This document shows, one piece after another, positions 11,025-20,670 of a DNA stretch of 64,000 nucleotides. Source of the stretch: an uncultured SAR86 cluster bacterium (GTDB taxonomy: Bacteria > Pseudomonadota > Gammaproteobacteria > Magnimaribacterales > D2472). Each line of letters opens with the position of its first letter. Position 1 is the stretch's first letter. Position numbers and translations under genes: made by a program. The stretch spans positions 1 through 64,000 of the forward strand of contig CABYPB010000002.1 in NCBI GenBank assembly GCA_902520725.1, in the 5' to 3' direction. The notes beneath the pieces were generated by a model. It made no database searches. It was not told the origin of the DNA and saw only the letters and a program-made list of their open reading frames with translations.

Positions 11025-11909
11025 ATGTCTGTCAAAAAATTGAAAGTTAACAGTGATAACGAGGGAAGACGAATAGATAATTATTTATTATCGATTTATA
11101 AATCTGTTCCTAAAAGTAAAATCTACAAAATTATTAGAAAAGGGGAAGTAAGAGTTAATTCTTCAAGAGTTAAAGCCCATTACAAATTATGTCTAAACGA
11201 TTTAATTCGTATACCACCGAACTTAGATACTCAAGAGTCAAAAAATAATATTATTGAAGCAAAACATATTAATAACTACGTCTCAGATATATTATACGAA
11301 GATACAAATTATTTAATATTAAATAAAAACAAAGGCATTAGTGTCCATGCTGGCACTAAAAATATAATTGGACTAATTGATCTTGTTCGAAATAAATTCG
11401 GTGAGAATATAGATTTATGCCATCGCCTTGATAAGGACACTACAGGTTGTATAGTATTTGCAAAGAATAAAAAATCTGTAAAGCATTTCAATGAAGCATT
11501 AAAAAATCAAAGTGTTACAAAGACATACAATGCAATTCTAGTTGGCAATCTAAAGAATAATATCAAAATTGATAAACCAATTTACAAAGATGATCCTGAG
11601 AAAATTAAAAACTCATTATCTAAATTTAAAATAGTTAAAACCTCAGATAACTTTACATTTGTAGAAGTACAAATATTCAGCGGAAGAACACACCAAATTA
11701 GAATACATGCATCCTCAATTAATCATCCTGTTTTGTTTGATGATAAGTATGGAGATCAAACTATTAATAAGTCATTAACTAATTTATCAAATACAAAGAT
11801 TGCACTTCATTCAAAGTCTATAATTTTTAATGATCTTAATTCTAATCTAATTGAAGTTAATGCAGAACTGCCTCCAAATTTTGTGTATATGATTGATGAA
11901 CTTATATAA
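11025..11909 (+). CDS. rluC: 23S rRNA pseudouridine synthase RluC
   Basis: S4 domain, LCHRLDKDTTGCIVFAKN active site, GRTHQIRIHASSINHPVLFDDKYG. Confidence 0.9.
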   Translation: MSVKKLKVNSDNEGRRIDNYLLSIYKSVPKSKIYKIIRKGEVRVNSSRVKAHYKLCLNDLIRIPPNLDTQESKNNIIEAKHINNYVSDILYEDTNYLILNKNKGISVHAGTKNIIGLIDLVRNKFGENIDLCHRLDKDTTGCIVFAKNKKSVKHFNEALKNQSVTKTYNAILVGNLKNNIKIDKPIYKDDPEKIKNSLSKFKIVKTSDNFTFVEVQIFSGRTHQIRIHASSINHPVLFDDKYGDQTINKSLTNLSNTKIALHSKSIIFNDLNSNLIEVNAELPPNFVYMIDELI

Positions 11910-11966
11910 AATACCTATTATTATTATATAAACTTTGTTAGGATAGCGTTTTTTAAAGGGCTTATT

Positions 11967-12176
11967 ATGGCAGTACAAAAAAGTAAAGTAACAAGATCTA
12001 GAAGGGGGCAAAGACGCTCTCATGATGCTTTAAAGAAAAATACATTATCTGTTGACCCAGTGTCAGGTGAGAAGCATTTACGTCATCAAATGACTAAAGA
12101 TGGTTTTTATAAGGGTAGATTGATTAAAGATTTACGTAAACCTATTAAAGAAGAGTCTGAAGAAGTAACATCATAG
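11967..12176 (+). CDS. rpmF: 50S ribosomal protein L32
   Basis: [22 protein letters not shown] ... [19 protein letters not shown]. Confidence 0.96.
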   Translation: MAVQKSKVTRSRRGQRRSHDALKKNTLSVDPVSGEKHLRHQMTKDGFYKGRLIKDLRKPIKEESEEVTS

Positions 12177-12178
12177 TT

Positions 12179-13099
12179 ATGCCTAGGCATATTACAGTCG
12201 CATTTCCGGGTCAGGGCTCCCAATACGTTGGTATGTTAGATCATTTACCAGAAGGTTTTATTAATAATTTTAAGGATGAGATTAGAGAATCACTAGAATT
12301 TGATATTCTAGATATTATAAAAAATGGAAGTGAAGAAAAACTTAATAAAACATCCATAACGCAACCTGCAATATTATTAACTTCATATTTAGAATACAAA
12401 TTCATGTTAGATAAGTTAAATATTGAACCAGACCTTTTGTGTGGACATTCTTTAGGTGAATATACTGCGTTAGTTGCAGCTCAGGCTCTAACACTCAGAG
12501 ATGCCTTAAGAGTTGTTCATAAACGAGGCCTTTATATGGAGGAATCATTATCAGGTTCCATGTTTGCAATTTTAAATACAGACATGAAAATTATTGATGA
12601 TTGCTGTCAGAAAGCATCTTCAAAATCAAATAAAATAGTATCACCTGCAAACATTAATTCATCTAAACAAGTAGTCATCGCAGGAGAAGATGAAGCTGTT
12701 GAATTAGCAATTGAATATTTAAAAAATAATGGTGCAAAGAAATGCATTAGATTAAACGTTAGCGTACCTTCTCATTGCGATTTAATGTATGAAGCAGCTA
12801 CAAAGCTTTCAACAATATTAGACGAAATAAAAATTAATAATTGCGAGTATGAATTAATACATAATCTTGATGCTAAAAAATCTAATGACTTTTCTTCTAT
12901 TAAAAATAAATTAATTTTACAATTAACTAAGCCAGTTCGATGGTCAGATATAATGACTCATGTAAAAACTAAGAACGGTATATTTATTGAATGTGGCCCA
13001 AAAAATATTTTATCTGGTTTAGCAAAAGCTAATGATATTGAAAATATATATACAACTTCATCAAATACTTTTATATCAGAGGTGGGAAAAATATTATGA
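12179..13099 (+). CDS. fabD: Malonyl-CoA:ACP transacylase
   Basis: FPGQGSQYVGM, CGHSLGEYTALVAA, ECGPKNILSGL. Confidence 0.95.
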   Translation: MPRHITVAFPGQGSQYVGMLDHLPEGFINNFKDEIRESLEFDILDIIKNGSEEKLNKTSITQPAILLTSYLEYKFMLDKLNIEPDLLCGHSLGEYTALVAAQALTLRDALRVVHKRGLYMEESLSGSMFAILNTDMKIIDDCCQKASSKSNKIVSPANINSSKQVVIAGEDEAVELAIEYLKNNGAKKCIRLNVSVPSHCDLMYEAATKLSTILDEIKINNCEYELIHNLDAKKSNDFSSIKNKLILQLTKPVRWSDIMTHVKTKNGIFIECGPKNILSGLAKANDIENIYTTSSNTFISEVGKIL

Positions 13100-13812
13100 T
13101 CAAAGGTAATGTATTTGTGTCTGGTGCCTCTCGTGGAATTGGGAAAAATATTGCAACACTTTTTTCAAACAATGGATTTAAAGTCATAGGAACTTCAAGA
13201 AATGAATTCAGCATTGCTGATTGTAATGATAATTTTATTCCTCTTAAGCTAGATATCACGTCAAGAGAAAATATAAATGATTGTTTTAATTATTTAAAAG
13301 ATAAAAATCTATTACCTAATATTCTTATAAATAATGCAGGCATAACTGCTGATCAAATTTTTATGAGGATGAAAGACGAAGACTGGGATAATGTAATTGA
13401 AACCAATCTTACTGGTACGTTCAATTTATCAAAAATCTTTATCAAGAATATGATTAAAAACAAAAATGGCAGAATAATAAATATTTCATCTGTTTCAGGA
13501 TTAATGGGAAATCCAGGGCAAGTAAATTATGCCTCATCAAAAGCTGCACTAAGCGGATTTACTAAATCTCTTGCTAAAGAGGTAGGTTCAAGAAACATTA
13601 CAGTTAATTCTGTAGCTCCTGGATATATAGATACTGACATGACATCATTCTTAGATGCTGATGCTAAAGAAAAAATAATAAATAATATTCCTCTTGGCAG
13701 GATTGGTATTGCAAGTGATGTATCCGAGCTTGTAATGTTTTTAGCATCTGATGAAGCATCGTATATTACTGGACAGACCATATCTGTTGATGGTGGATTA
13801 TTGATGTATTAA
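13096..13812 (+). CDS. fabG: 3-oxoacyl-ACP reductase
   Basis: SDR fold GASRGIGKNIA, NNAGITADQIFMRMKDEDW, YASSKAALSGFTKSLAKE, adjacent to fabD/acpP. Confidence 0.95.
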   Translation: MIKGNVFVSGASRGIGKNIATLFSNNGFKVIGTSRNEFSIADCNDNFIPLKLDITSRENINDCFNYLKDKNLLPNILINNAGITADQIFMRMKDEDWDNVIETNLTGTFNLSKIFIKNMIKNKNGRIINISSVSGLMGNPGQVNYASSKAALSGFTKSLAKEVGSRNITVNSVAPGYIDTDMTSFLDADAKEKIINNIPLGRIGIASDVSELVMFLASDEASYITGQTISVDGGLLMY

Positions 13813-13880
13813 ATTTATGTGCATCTTTGAACTAATAGATGTAAAATGTGTCAAATTCAATATAGGGTTATGGAGTTATT

Positions 13881-14111
13881 ATGAGTGTTGAAGAAAGAGT
13901 CAAAAAAATTGTAAGCGACCAATTAGGAAAATCATTAGATGAAATTCAAAATGATTCGTCCTTTGTTGATGATTTAGGAGCAGATTCTCTCGATACTGTT
14001 GAATTAGTAATGGCATTAGAAGAAGAATTTGATTTAGAAATTGCAGATGAAGATGCTGAAAAAATATCAACAGTAAATGAAGCTGTAGATTATATTAATT
14101 CTAATTCCTAA
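13881..14111 (+). CDS. acpP: Acyl carrier protein
   Basis: [33 protein letters not shown]. Confidence 0.97.
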   Translation: MSVEERVKKIVSDQLGKSLDEIQNDSSFVDDLGADSLDTVELVMALEEEFDLEIADEDAEKISTVNEAVDYINSNS

Positions 14112-14133
14112 TTTCTTAATATTAATTTAATTG

Positions 14134-14157
14134 TTTAAATAACTTAGGTTATTTAAA
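14134..14157 (+). terminator. Perfect 10-bp AT-rich hairpin (TTTAAATAAC-TTAG-GTTATTTAAA) followed by ATTTT; possible terminator/attenuator
   Basis: Direct inverted repeat between acpP and mltG, 8 nt before the mltG ATG. Confidence 0.5.
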
Positions 14158-14165
14158 ATTTTGTC

Positions 14166-15113
14166 ATGTATTTTATTAAATTAATTCTTTTTTTAGCATT
14201 ACTATCATTATCAATTATTGCTCCATATTTTGCTTACATAAGTTACATTCCTAGTTATGATGAAAAATATATAGAAATAACCCCAGGTGAATCTATAAAT
14301 CAAGTTGTATCAAAATTTTCCTCTCATTCCAAAATTAACAAAATTTTTATAAAAGTATTATTTTTATCTGAAGATATAAGTTCATTTAAGGTTGGCGAAT
14401 ACAGTATAAAAAATAAAACAATAAAAGAAATTATTTCGATAATGTCAAAAGGCGACACAGTAACTTATAAATTTAAAATTCAGGAAGGTTCCACTATTTA
14501 TGATCTAGAGAAACAAATCAATTCTTCAAATTTGATAAATGATTGCAGTTATCTTAAATGTTTAGAAAGTACATTTCCTTATACTGAGGGAATTTTATAT
14601 CCGGATACTTATTTTTACAAAAAAAATATGAAAGCATCTGAAATTTTGAATAAAAGCTACCAACGAATGAATGAATTTATTCAATCATTACCTCGTAACA
14701 ATAATTCGTCTTTATCAAAAAATGAATTATTGATATTAGCATCAATAATTGAAAAAGAAGCTGGAAATGATGATGAAAAGAATGAGATTGCTGGGGTATT
14801 TTTAAATAGAATATCGATTAATATGAAACTTCAGGCTGATCCAACAATTATCTATGGTTTATTGCCAAATTTCGACGGTGATATAAAAAAATCTGATATT
14901 CTTAGTACACAAAATAAATACAACACATACATGATAAAAGGACTACCACCATCACCAATTGCTATTTCATCAAGATCTTCTATATTAGCTGCTTTTAATG
15001 CGACACCAAGCGACTATTTATTTTTTGTAGCTGATTCTAAAAATTCTCACTATTTTTCTAAAACATACGAAGAACATTTAAATAAAATAAAAGAACTAGG
15101 ACTTGATCGGTGA
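14166..15113 (+). CDS. mltG: Endolytic murein transglycosylase MltG (YceG)
   Basis: EGILYPDTYFYKK, LASIIEKEAG, LQADPTIIYGL, GLPPSPIAISSRSSILAAFNATPSDYLFFVAD. Confidence 0.94.
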   Translation: MYFIKLILFLALLSLSIIAPYFAYISYIPSYDEKYIEITPGESINQVVSKFSSHSKINKIFIKVLFLSEDISSFKVGEYSIKNKTIKEIISIMSKGDTVTYKFKIQEGSTIYDLEKQINSSNLINDCSYLKCLESTFPYTEGILYPDTYFYKKNMKASEILNKSYQRMNEFIQSLPRNNNSSLSKNELLILASIIEKEAGNDDEKNEIAGVFLNRISINMKLQADPTIIYGLLPNFDGDIKKSDILSTQNKYNTYMIKGLPPSPIAISSRSSILAAFNATPSDYLFFVADSKNSHYFSKTYEEHLNKIKELGLDR

Positions 15114-15700
15114 AGATAATATCTTTTGAAGGTATAGAGGGTGTTGGTAAAAGTACTCAAATTGAGTTGTTAAAAAAATTTTTAGAAAAGAACTCTAAAT
15201 CAGTAGAAGTTTTTAGAGAACCTGGCTCAACACTCTCTGGAGAGAAAATTAGAGATATTTTATTGGATGATCAATATGATTTATCTAGCAAAACAGAATT
15301 ATTATTAATGTTTTCTGCAAGATCAGAACTTGTTAACAAAAAAATTAATAATTCCACTGCTGATTATCTTCTTCTTGATAGATTTTTTGATGCATCATTA
15401 GCTTATCAAGGATATGGAAGAAATCTCTCTATAGAATTAATAAATAAACTCGTAGATTTTATTGATTGTCCTTCACCTGATCTTAGCTTTCTTATTGATA
15501 TCTCAGTTGAAGAAGGTTTTGCAAGAAAAATTAATGACAAAATTGACAGAATTGAATCATCAGGATATGACTTTTTCAATAAAGTTCGCAACGGATATCT
15601 AGAAATTGCAAAAAATAATGAGGATAGGTTTATTATTATAAATGGATCTAAAACAGTTGACGAAATTCATAATAATATTATTCAAAATATAGATATATAA
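15110..15700 (+). CDS. tmk: Thymidylate kinase
   Basis: FEGIEGVGKSTQIELL, FREPGSTLSGEKIRDILL, DRFFDASLAYQGYGR. Confidence 0.95.
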   Translation: MKIISFEGIEGVGKSTQIELLKKFLEKNSKSVEVFREPGSTLSGEKIRDILLDDQYDLSSKTELLLMFSARSELVNKKINNSTADYLLLDRFFDASLAYQGYGRNLSIELINKLVDFIDCPSPDLSFLIDISVEEGFARKINDKIDRIESSGYDFFNKVRNGYLEIAKNNEDRFIIINGSKTVDEIHNNIIQNIDI

Positions 15701-15702
15701 AT

Positions 15703-16671
15703 ATGAAATCTTTAGATTTACCATGGATAATTAATATTTTATCAACCCTAAGTTTTAGCAATTTACCTCATGGGATAATTATTTCTGGTCCAGACGGCAT
15801 TGGAAAAAAAATTCTAGCTAATGCTATATCATCTAGATTGCTTATAAACAAAACTACAAATATTGAGAATAGTGATTTAGTTAACTCTAACAGTCATCCT
15901 GACTATTTTTATTTAAATAATGAAAAGGTTTTGCTTCACAATATTACTTTTAGAAAAAATAAATGGGACGACGAAAAAGGTCAACGAAATGTAAATGACT
16001 TTCTTTCAAAAACACCATCTATTTCAATAAATAAAGTTGCTGTTATTGTTAATGCGCAAACTATGAATGACGAAAGTCAAAATGCACTTCTTAAATCATT
16101 AGAAGAACCGTCTCCCAATTCCTATATCATAATGATTACAAACAGGCCTAAATGTCTTCTTAATACAATATATAGTAGATGTCAGGTTATAAATATACCA
16201 TCACTAAAAATAGATGATTTAAATAAATGGTTAATTAATAATGGGGTATCTGATGTAAATGCATTAGATTTTCCTAGCTTTACTTCGCCTCTTAAAATAT
16301 TAGAGGAGCTTGAAAATAATCAACATTTAAATTTCAAACAATTTATAAAAATTATTACAGAATTTATATTTAATAATTCTGATACAAACTCAACAATTAA
16401 AAAAATAATCTCATTGGATATAGATTTAATTATGAAAATTAATTATTTAATAGAATTTTTAAAGATTATTCTTAAGTCTAGATTATTATCTGAAGATCTT
16501 TCAGGAGTCTTCAAAGATTTTAATAGTTCTAATTTTAACAATTTAAAAATATCTAATCTAATGAATGAGCTTAATGCTTTGCGCTATGATTATTTTAAAG
16601 TTCCACAAATAAATGAAACTCATGTGCTTAATTATTATCTAAGTGAACTAAAAAACTCAATTAAGATATAG
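15703..16671 (+). CDS. holB: DNA polymerase III delta' subunit, no zinc-module cysteines
   Basis: GPDGIGKKILANAIS, HPDYFYL, NALLKSLEEPSPNSYIIMITNRPKCLLNTIYSRCQ; downstream of tmk. Confidence 0.9.
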   Translation: MKSLDLPWIINILSTLSFSNLPHGIIISGPDGIGKKILANAISSRLLINKTTNIENSDLVNSNSHPDYFYLNNEKVLLHNITFRKNKWDDEKGQRNVNDFLSKTPSISINKVAVIVNAQTMNDESQNALLKSLEEPSPNSYIIMITNRPKCLLNTIYSRCQVINIPSLKIDDLNKWLINNGVSDVNALDFPSFTSPLKILEELENNQHLNFKQFIKIITEFIFNNSDTNSTIKKIISLDIDLIMKINYLIEFLKIILKSRLLSEDLSGVFKDFNSSNFNNLKISNLMNELNALRYDYFKVPQINETHVLNYYLSELKNSIKI

Positions 16672-17428
16672 TAGTTCCACCATCAACAACTATAGTTTGT
16701 CCGTTAATGTAGTTTCCTGCCTCTGAAGCCAACATAACAGCTACACCTGCTATTTCATCAGGCTCACCAATTCGTTGCATTGGTGTTGTGCCTAAAACTG
16801 ACTTAAGAATATCTGGATTTTCCCATAGCGCTTTAGCAAAGTCTGTTTTTATCAATCCCGGTGCAATAGAGTTTGCCCTTATATTTTTATGACCAAATTC
16901 AGTAGCAATGTTTTTTACAATCATAACATCTGCTGCTTTACTAATATTATAGGCACCAAGTATTGGACTGCCTTTAATAGCTGCAATGCTTGATATTATA
17001 ATTATTGATCCATCATTTCGTTCTATCATCTCTGGCAGAACTAAGTTACATAAAATTTGATTTGATTTAATATTGTTATTCATAACTTTATCAAATTTTT
17101 CTAATGGCATATCTAACATAGACCCCATAAATGGGTTTGTTGCTGCATTGCAAACTAATACATCTATTTTGCCTAGCTGTTTTCTTGTAGACTCTACTAG
17201 ATGCTCTAATTGATTTTCGTCACTTATACTTGCAGCAATTGGAAAAGCTACTTCTTTACCAATTTCATTATTAATATCATTAGCTGTTTGCTCACAAGCG
17301 TCTAACTTTCGACTTGATATTATCACGTTAGCACCATGTAAAGCGCATTGGTGGGCAATAGATTTACCAATACCTCGAGATGATCCTGTAATTAAAATAG
17401 ATTTATTTTTAAGGTTAAATAATGACAT
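16661..17428 (-). CDS. SDR family oxidoreductase
   Basis: ITGSSRGIGKSIA, YNISKAADVMIVKN, INGQTIVVDGG. Confidence 0.9.
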   Translation of the reverse strand: MSLFNLKNKSILITGSSRGIGKSIAHQCALHGANVIISSRKLDACEQTANDINNEIGKEVAFPIAASISDENQLEHLVESTRKQLGKIDVLVCNAATNPFMGSMLDMPLEKFDKVMNNNIKSNQILCNLVLPEMIERNDGSIIIISSIAAIKGSPILGAYNISKAADVMIVKNIATEFGHKNIRANSIAPGLIKTDFAKALWENPDILKSVLGTTPMQRIGEPDEIAGVAVMLASEAGNYINGQTIVVDGGTTIS

Positions 17429-17448
17429 ATTTTCATTATAATTAAATT

Positions 17449-17679
17449 ATGAGTAAAAAAGTTGAAATATATTCCAAATCAAATTGTTCATATTGTGTAA
17501 TGGCTATGAATTTTTTTGAATCTAAGAATGTAGATTATGAAGTTTATAGTACAGATGATCCAAATATATTTGATGAAATGATGAAAAGAAATCCATATGC
17601 GAGAACTCTACCTCAAATATTTATAGATGATGAGCTTATTGGTGGTTATACTGATTTGATCGAAAAATATACGGAATAA
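17449..17679 (+). CDS. grxC: Glutaredoxin 3
   Basis: SKSNCSYCVMAMNFF dithiol site, TLPQIFIDDELIGGYTDL. Confidence 0.92.
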   Translation: MSKKVEIYSKSNCSYCVMAMNFFESKNVDYEVYSTDDPNIFDEMMKRNPYARTLPQIFIDDELIGGYTDLIEKYTE

Positions 17680-17683
17680 TATT

Positions 17684-19372
17684 ATGGATAAATTTAATGA
17701 TTTTTTACTTTTATTAGATGCTAATCTTAGTGGTTCTTGGTGGTTTCCAGCATTATTAATTGGCACTGGTATCTTCTTCACCATCTACCTAGGCTTCCCT
17801 CAATTTAAATATTTTAATAGCGCATTAAAAATTGTTTCAGGTAAAACTAATAATTCTGAAACAGATGGAGAAACTACAGGATTTCAAGCACTTACAACAG
17901 CAATGTCTGGTGCAGTAGGTACAGGTAATATTGGTGGTGTTGCATTAGCAATATGGACAGGCGGACCTGCAGCTATTTTTTGGATGTGGATCACAGCCAT
18001 TTTTGGTATGACAACTAAGTACGTTGAGGTTACTTTAGGACATAAGTATAGAACTAAATTAGCTGATGGATCCATTTCTGGTGGGCCTATGTACTATATC
18101 GAAAAAGGATTAAATATTAATTGGAAAGGGATAAATTTCCCCTCCAAATGGGTAGCTATATTATTTGCTTTTTTAATGATGATAACTGCTATTGGATCAG
18201 GAAATATGCCTCAGATTAATAATATAGCTTTAGTCATGAATACCGAGTTTAATGTTCCAAAATTATTTACTGGTTTATTTTTAGGTGCATTACTCTGGAT
18301 AATTATTATCGGTGGTATAAAAAGAATTGCTTCAGTCGCAAGTAAAATTATACCTATCATGGGATTAATATATTTTGGAGGAGCTTTAATTATCTTAATT
18401 GAAAATTATCAAAACGTAATTCCATCATTTAACGCTATTTTTGCACAAGTATTTACTGGTTCAGCTGCAATAGGTGGTTTTCTTGGCGCAAGCTTTGCAA
18501 TGAGTCTTAAATACGGTGTTGCAAGAGGCTTATATTCAAATGAAGCAGGACAAGGATCATCTCCAATAGCTCATGCATCATCAAAAAATAAATCAATCGA
18601 TCAAGGTGTTGTTTCTATATTAGAACCTTTTATAGATACCCTTGTTGTTTGCAGTGTTACCGCATTAGTTATTTTATCTAGTGGTGTATGGACACAAAAG
18701 TTCGATACAACATTTTCAAAGACTGATATGGTAATTCTTGAAGGTACTTACAGTGATGAAAAAAATATTGAGGGAGATTATCTCTACCCAGACGATATTA
18801 ATGAACTTACAAAATATGTTCAATCAATAGATTCAAACGTAAAAGAATTTAATGGTTCATTGACTATCAACGATGGTATTTTAAAAACTGACAACATTAC
18901 AATAATACATTCTAGATCGATTGCCGAAGATATAAGTGTATCAACTAATGGAACTTTATATACTGGAGTCTTAAATGTAATCAATGGAAAAGTAGCAGAA
19001 CAATCTACTTTTGAAGGAAAATCGTTAGTAAGTTCAGCTGAATTAACAGCCAAGGCATTTTCTCAAGGAATTTTAGGTCAATATGGCGGCAAATTGGTTG
19101 CAATAGCTTTATTGTTATTTGCATTTTCAACAGCAATTACTTGGTGTTATTACGGGGATAGATCAACGGCATATATTTTTGGAGAAAAAGGTGTTATCTG
19201 GTATAGGAACTTCTATGTTTTATGTTTTGTTTTGGCTGCTGTGATAGATACAACTGTGGTTTGGAATATAGCTTATGTGGTTGTTGCTCTTGTTTCCATA
19301 CCCAATTTGATAGCGATGTTTGCTTTAAGAAAAGAAATGAAATTGCTATCAGACGAATTTAAAATTAAATAG
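17684..19372 (+). CDS. Sodium:alanine symporter (AGCS) family protein with a ~110 aa extra segment
   Basis: TAMSGAVGTGNIGGVALAIWTGGPAAIFWMW, YSNEAGQGSSPIAHA, LFAFSTAITWCYYGDR; hydrophilic insert roughly 18690-19050. Confidence 0.92.
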   Translation: MDKFNDFLLLLDANLSGSWWFPALLIGTGIFFTIYLGFPQFKYFNSALKIVSGKTNNSETDGETTGFQALTTAMSGAVGTGNIGGVALAIWTGGPAAIFWMWITAIFGMTTKYVEVTLGHKYRTKLADGSISGGPMYYIEKGLNINWKGINFPSKWVAILFAFLMMITAIGSGNMPQINNIALVMNTEFNVPKLFTGLFLGALLWIIIIGGIKRIASVASKIIPIMGLIYFGGALIILIENYQNVIPSFNAIFAQVFTGSAAIGGFLGASFAMSLKYGVARGLYSNEAGQGSSPIAHASSKNKSIDQGVVSILEPFIDTLVVCSVTALVILSSGVWTQKFDTTFSKTDMVILEGTYSDEKNIEGDYLYPDDINELTKYVQSIDSNVKEFNGSLTINDGILKTDNITIIHSRSIAEDISVSTNGTLYTGVLNVINGKVAEQSTFEGKSLVSSAELTAKAFSQGILGQYGGKLVAIALLLFAFSTAITWCYYGDRSTAYIFGEKGVIWYRNFYVLCFVLAAVIDTTVVWNIAYVVVALVSIPNLIAMFALRKEMKLLSDEFKIK

Positions 19373-19386
19373 TAGTTATATATCTC

Positions 19387-20670
19387 ATGCATCATTTAAG
19401 ATATATTTTTATCTTTTTTATAATTTCATGTGGAGGGGGTTCTGGTGGTTCTTCTATAATTGAAATAGAAAATAGTCCCTCTATAACTTCATTTAATTCA
19501 TCCTCTACGTCTGTCACAATTAATGAATCCATTACATTATCTTGGCAGACAACAAACACAACATCTTGTAATGCAAGTGGAGACTGGAATGGAGGTAAAA
19601 GTTTAAATGGAACAGAGTTATTGAACTTAACTGAAAATAAAACATATTCATTTGTATTAAATTGTAATGGACAAAATAATACAAATTCCGTAACTGCATC
19701 TGTATCTGTTGATGTTATAGAGTCAAATGAAGATCTCTATGAGATAGATAAAGAATCATATTGTAAGTCACCAAGTAATAATTCTAATTCATATTGGATT
19801 GACCATTTTGATTCTTCTGTTTTAAATCCTGACATATATACCTATCAATTAGGAAATGGTTTTTTTGCAAATGGAACATGGATAGCTGGCTGGGGTAACA
19901 ATGAACAACAATACTATACTGGTCCTGGGACTGGCTATGCAAAAAATTATAATTCGAATTTTAATTCAACTGAAAATGCATTTATTGAAGATGGATTTTT
20001 AAAAATTCAACCAATATTTGATAATACTAATCCATTTGCCGATCCCTATTGTAGTGATAAAGCATGTCAGACAACCTGGGACTATACATCAGCTCGAATC
20101 ATTACATCTTCAAAAAAAACTATTGGTCCTGAAAATGAAATCACAGTTTGCTTTAAGGTTCCTGATGGAACGGGACATTGGCCAGCAATTTGGATGTTAC
20201 CTCAAGGATTTATTGAAGGAAATAAGACTTGGCCACAAGATGGTGAAATTGATTTAATGGAGGCGAGGGGCAGAGTGTCGCAAGCAATTGGCTCAGCTAT
20301 ACATTTTGCAAACAGCAATAATTCACATCAATATATAAGCCATGAAGTTACTGTTCCAATGAATGTTAATTTTCAAGAAAAATTTCATTCAATTACATTT
20401 AGATGGACACAAGATAATATTGAAATGTATCTAGATACAAATAGTGAACCCTTTTACAGTGAGGGTAAAAGCTCAACTCCTTTTAATAATGCTAATTATC
20501 CATTTAATGAAGAATTTTATTTATTATTAAATGTTGCTTCAGGTGGTAATTTTGATTCAAATCAAATAGACCCAACAAAATACTGTAATAATCAGCAATG
20601 TACTAACTTATCTGATCCGGATAGAGGTAGGTTTGTAATTGACTATATTGAAATTAAATCAATTGATTGA
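19387..20670 (+). CDS. Lipoprotein GH16-family glycoside hydrolase with N-terminal Ig-like domain (laminarinase-like)
   Basis: FIISCGGGS lipobox; catalytic DGEIDLMEARGR; GHWPAIWMLPQ. Confidence 0.9.
   Translation: MHHLRYIFIFFIISCGGGSGGSSIIEIENSPSITSFNSSSTSVTINESITLSWQTTNTTSCNASGDWNGGKSLNGTELLNLTENKTYSFVLNCNGQNNTNSVTASVSVDVIESNEDLYEIDKESYCKSPSNNSNSYWIDHFDSSVLNPDIYTYQLGNGFFANGTWIAGWGNNEQQYYTGPGTGYAKNYNSNFNSTENAFIEDGFLKIQPIFDNTNPFADPYCSDKACQTTWDYTSARIITSSKKTIGPENEITVCFKVPDGTGHWPAIWMLPQGFIEGNKTWPQDGEIDLMEARGRVSQAIGSAIHFANSNNSHQYISHEVTVPMNVNFQEKFHSITFRWTQDNIEMYLDTNSEPFYSEGKSSTPFNNANYPFNEEFYLLLNVASGGNFDSNQIDPTKYCNNQQCTNLSDPDRGRFVIDYIEIKSID

Noticed and set aside
11967-12176. L32 lacking zinc-binding cysteines as another case of Zn loss
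   Set aside because: E. coli-type L32 also lacks the CxxC motif, so it is not counted in the pattern.
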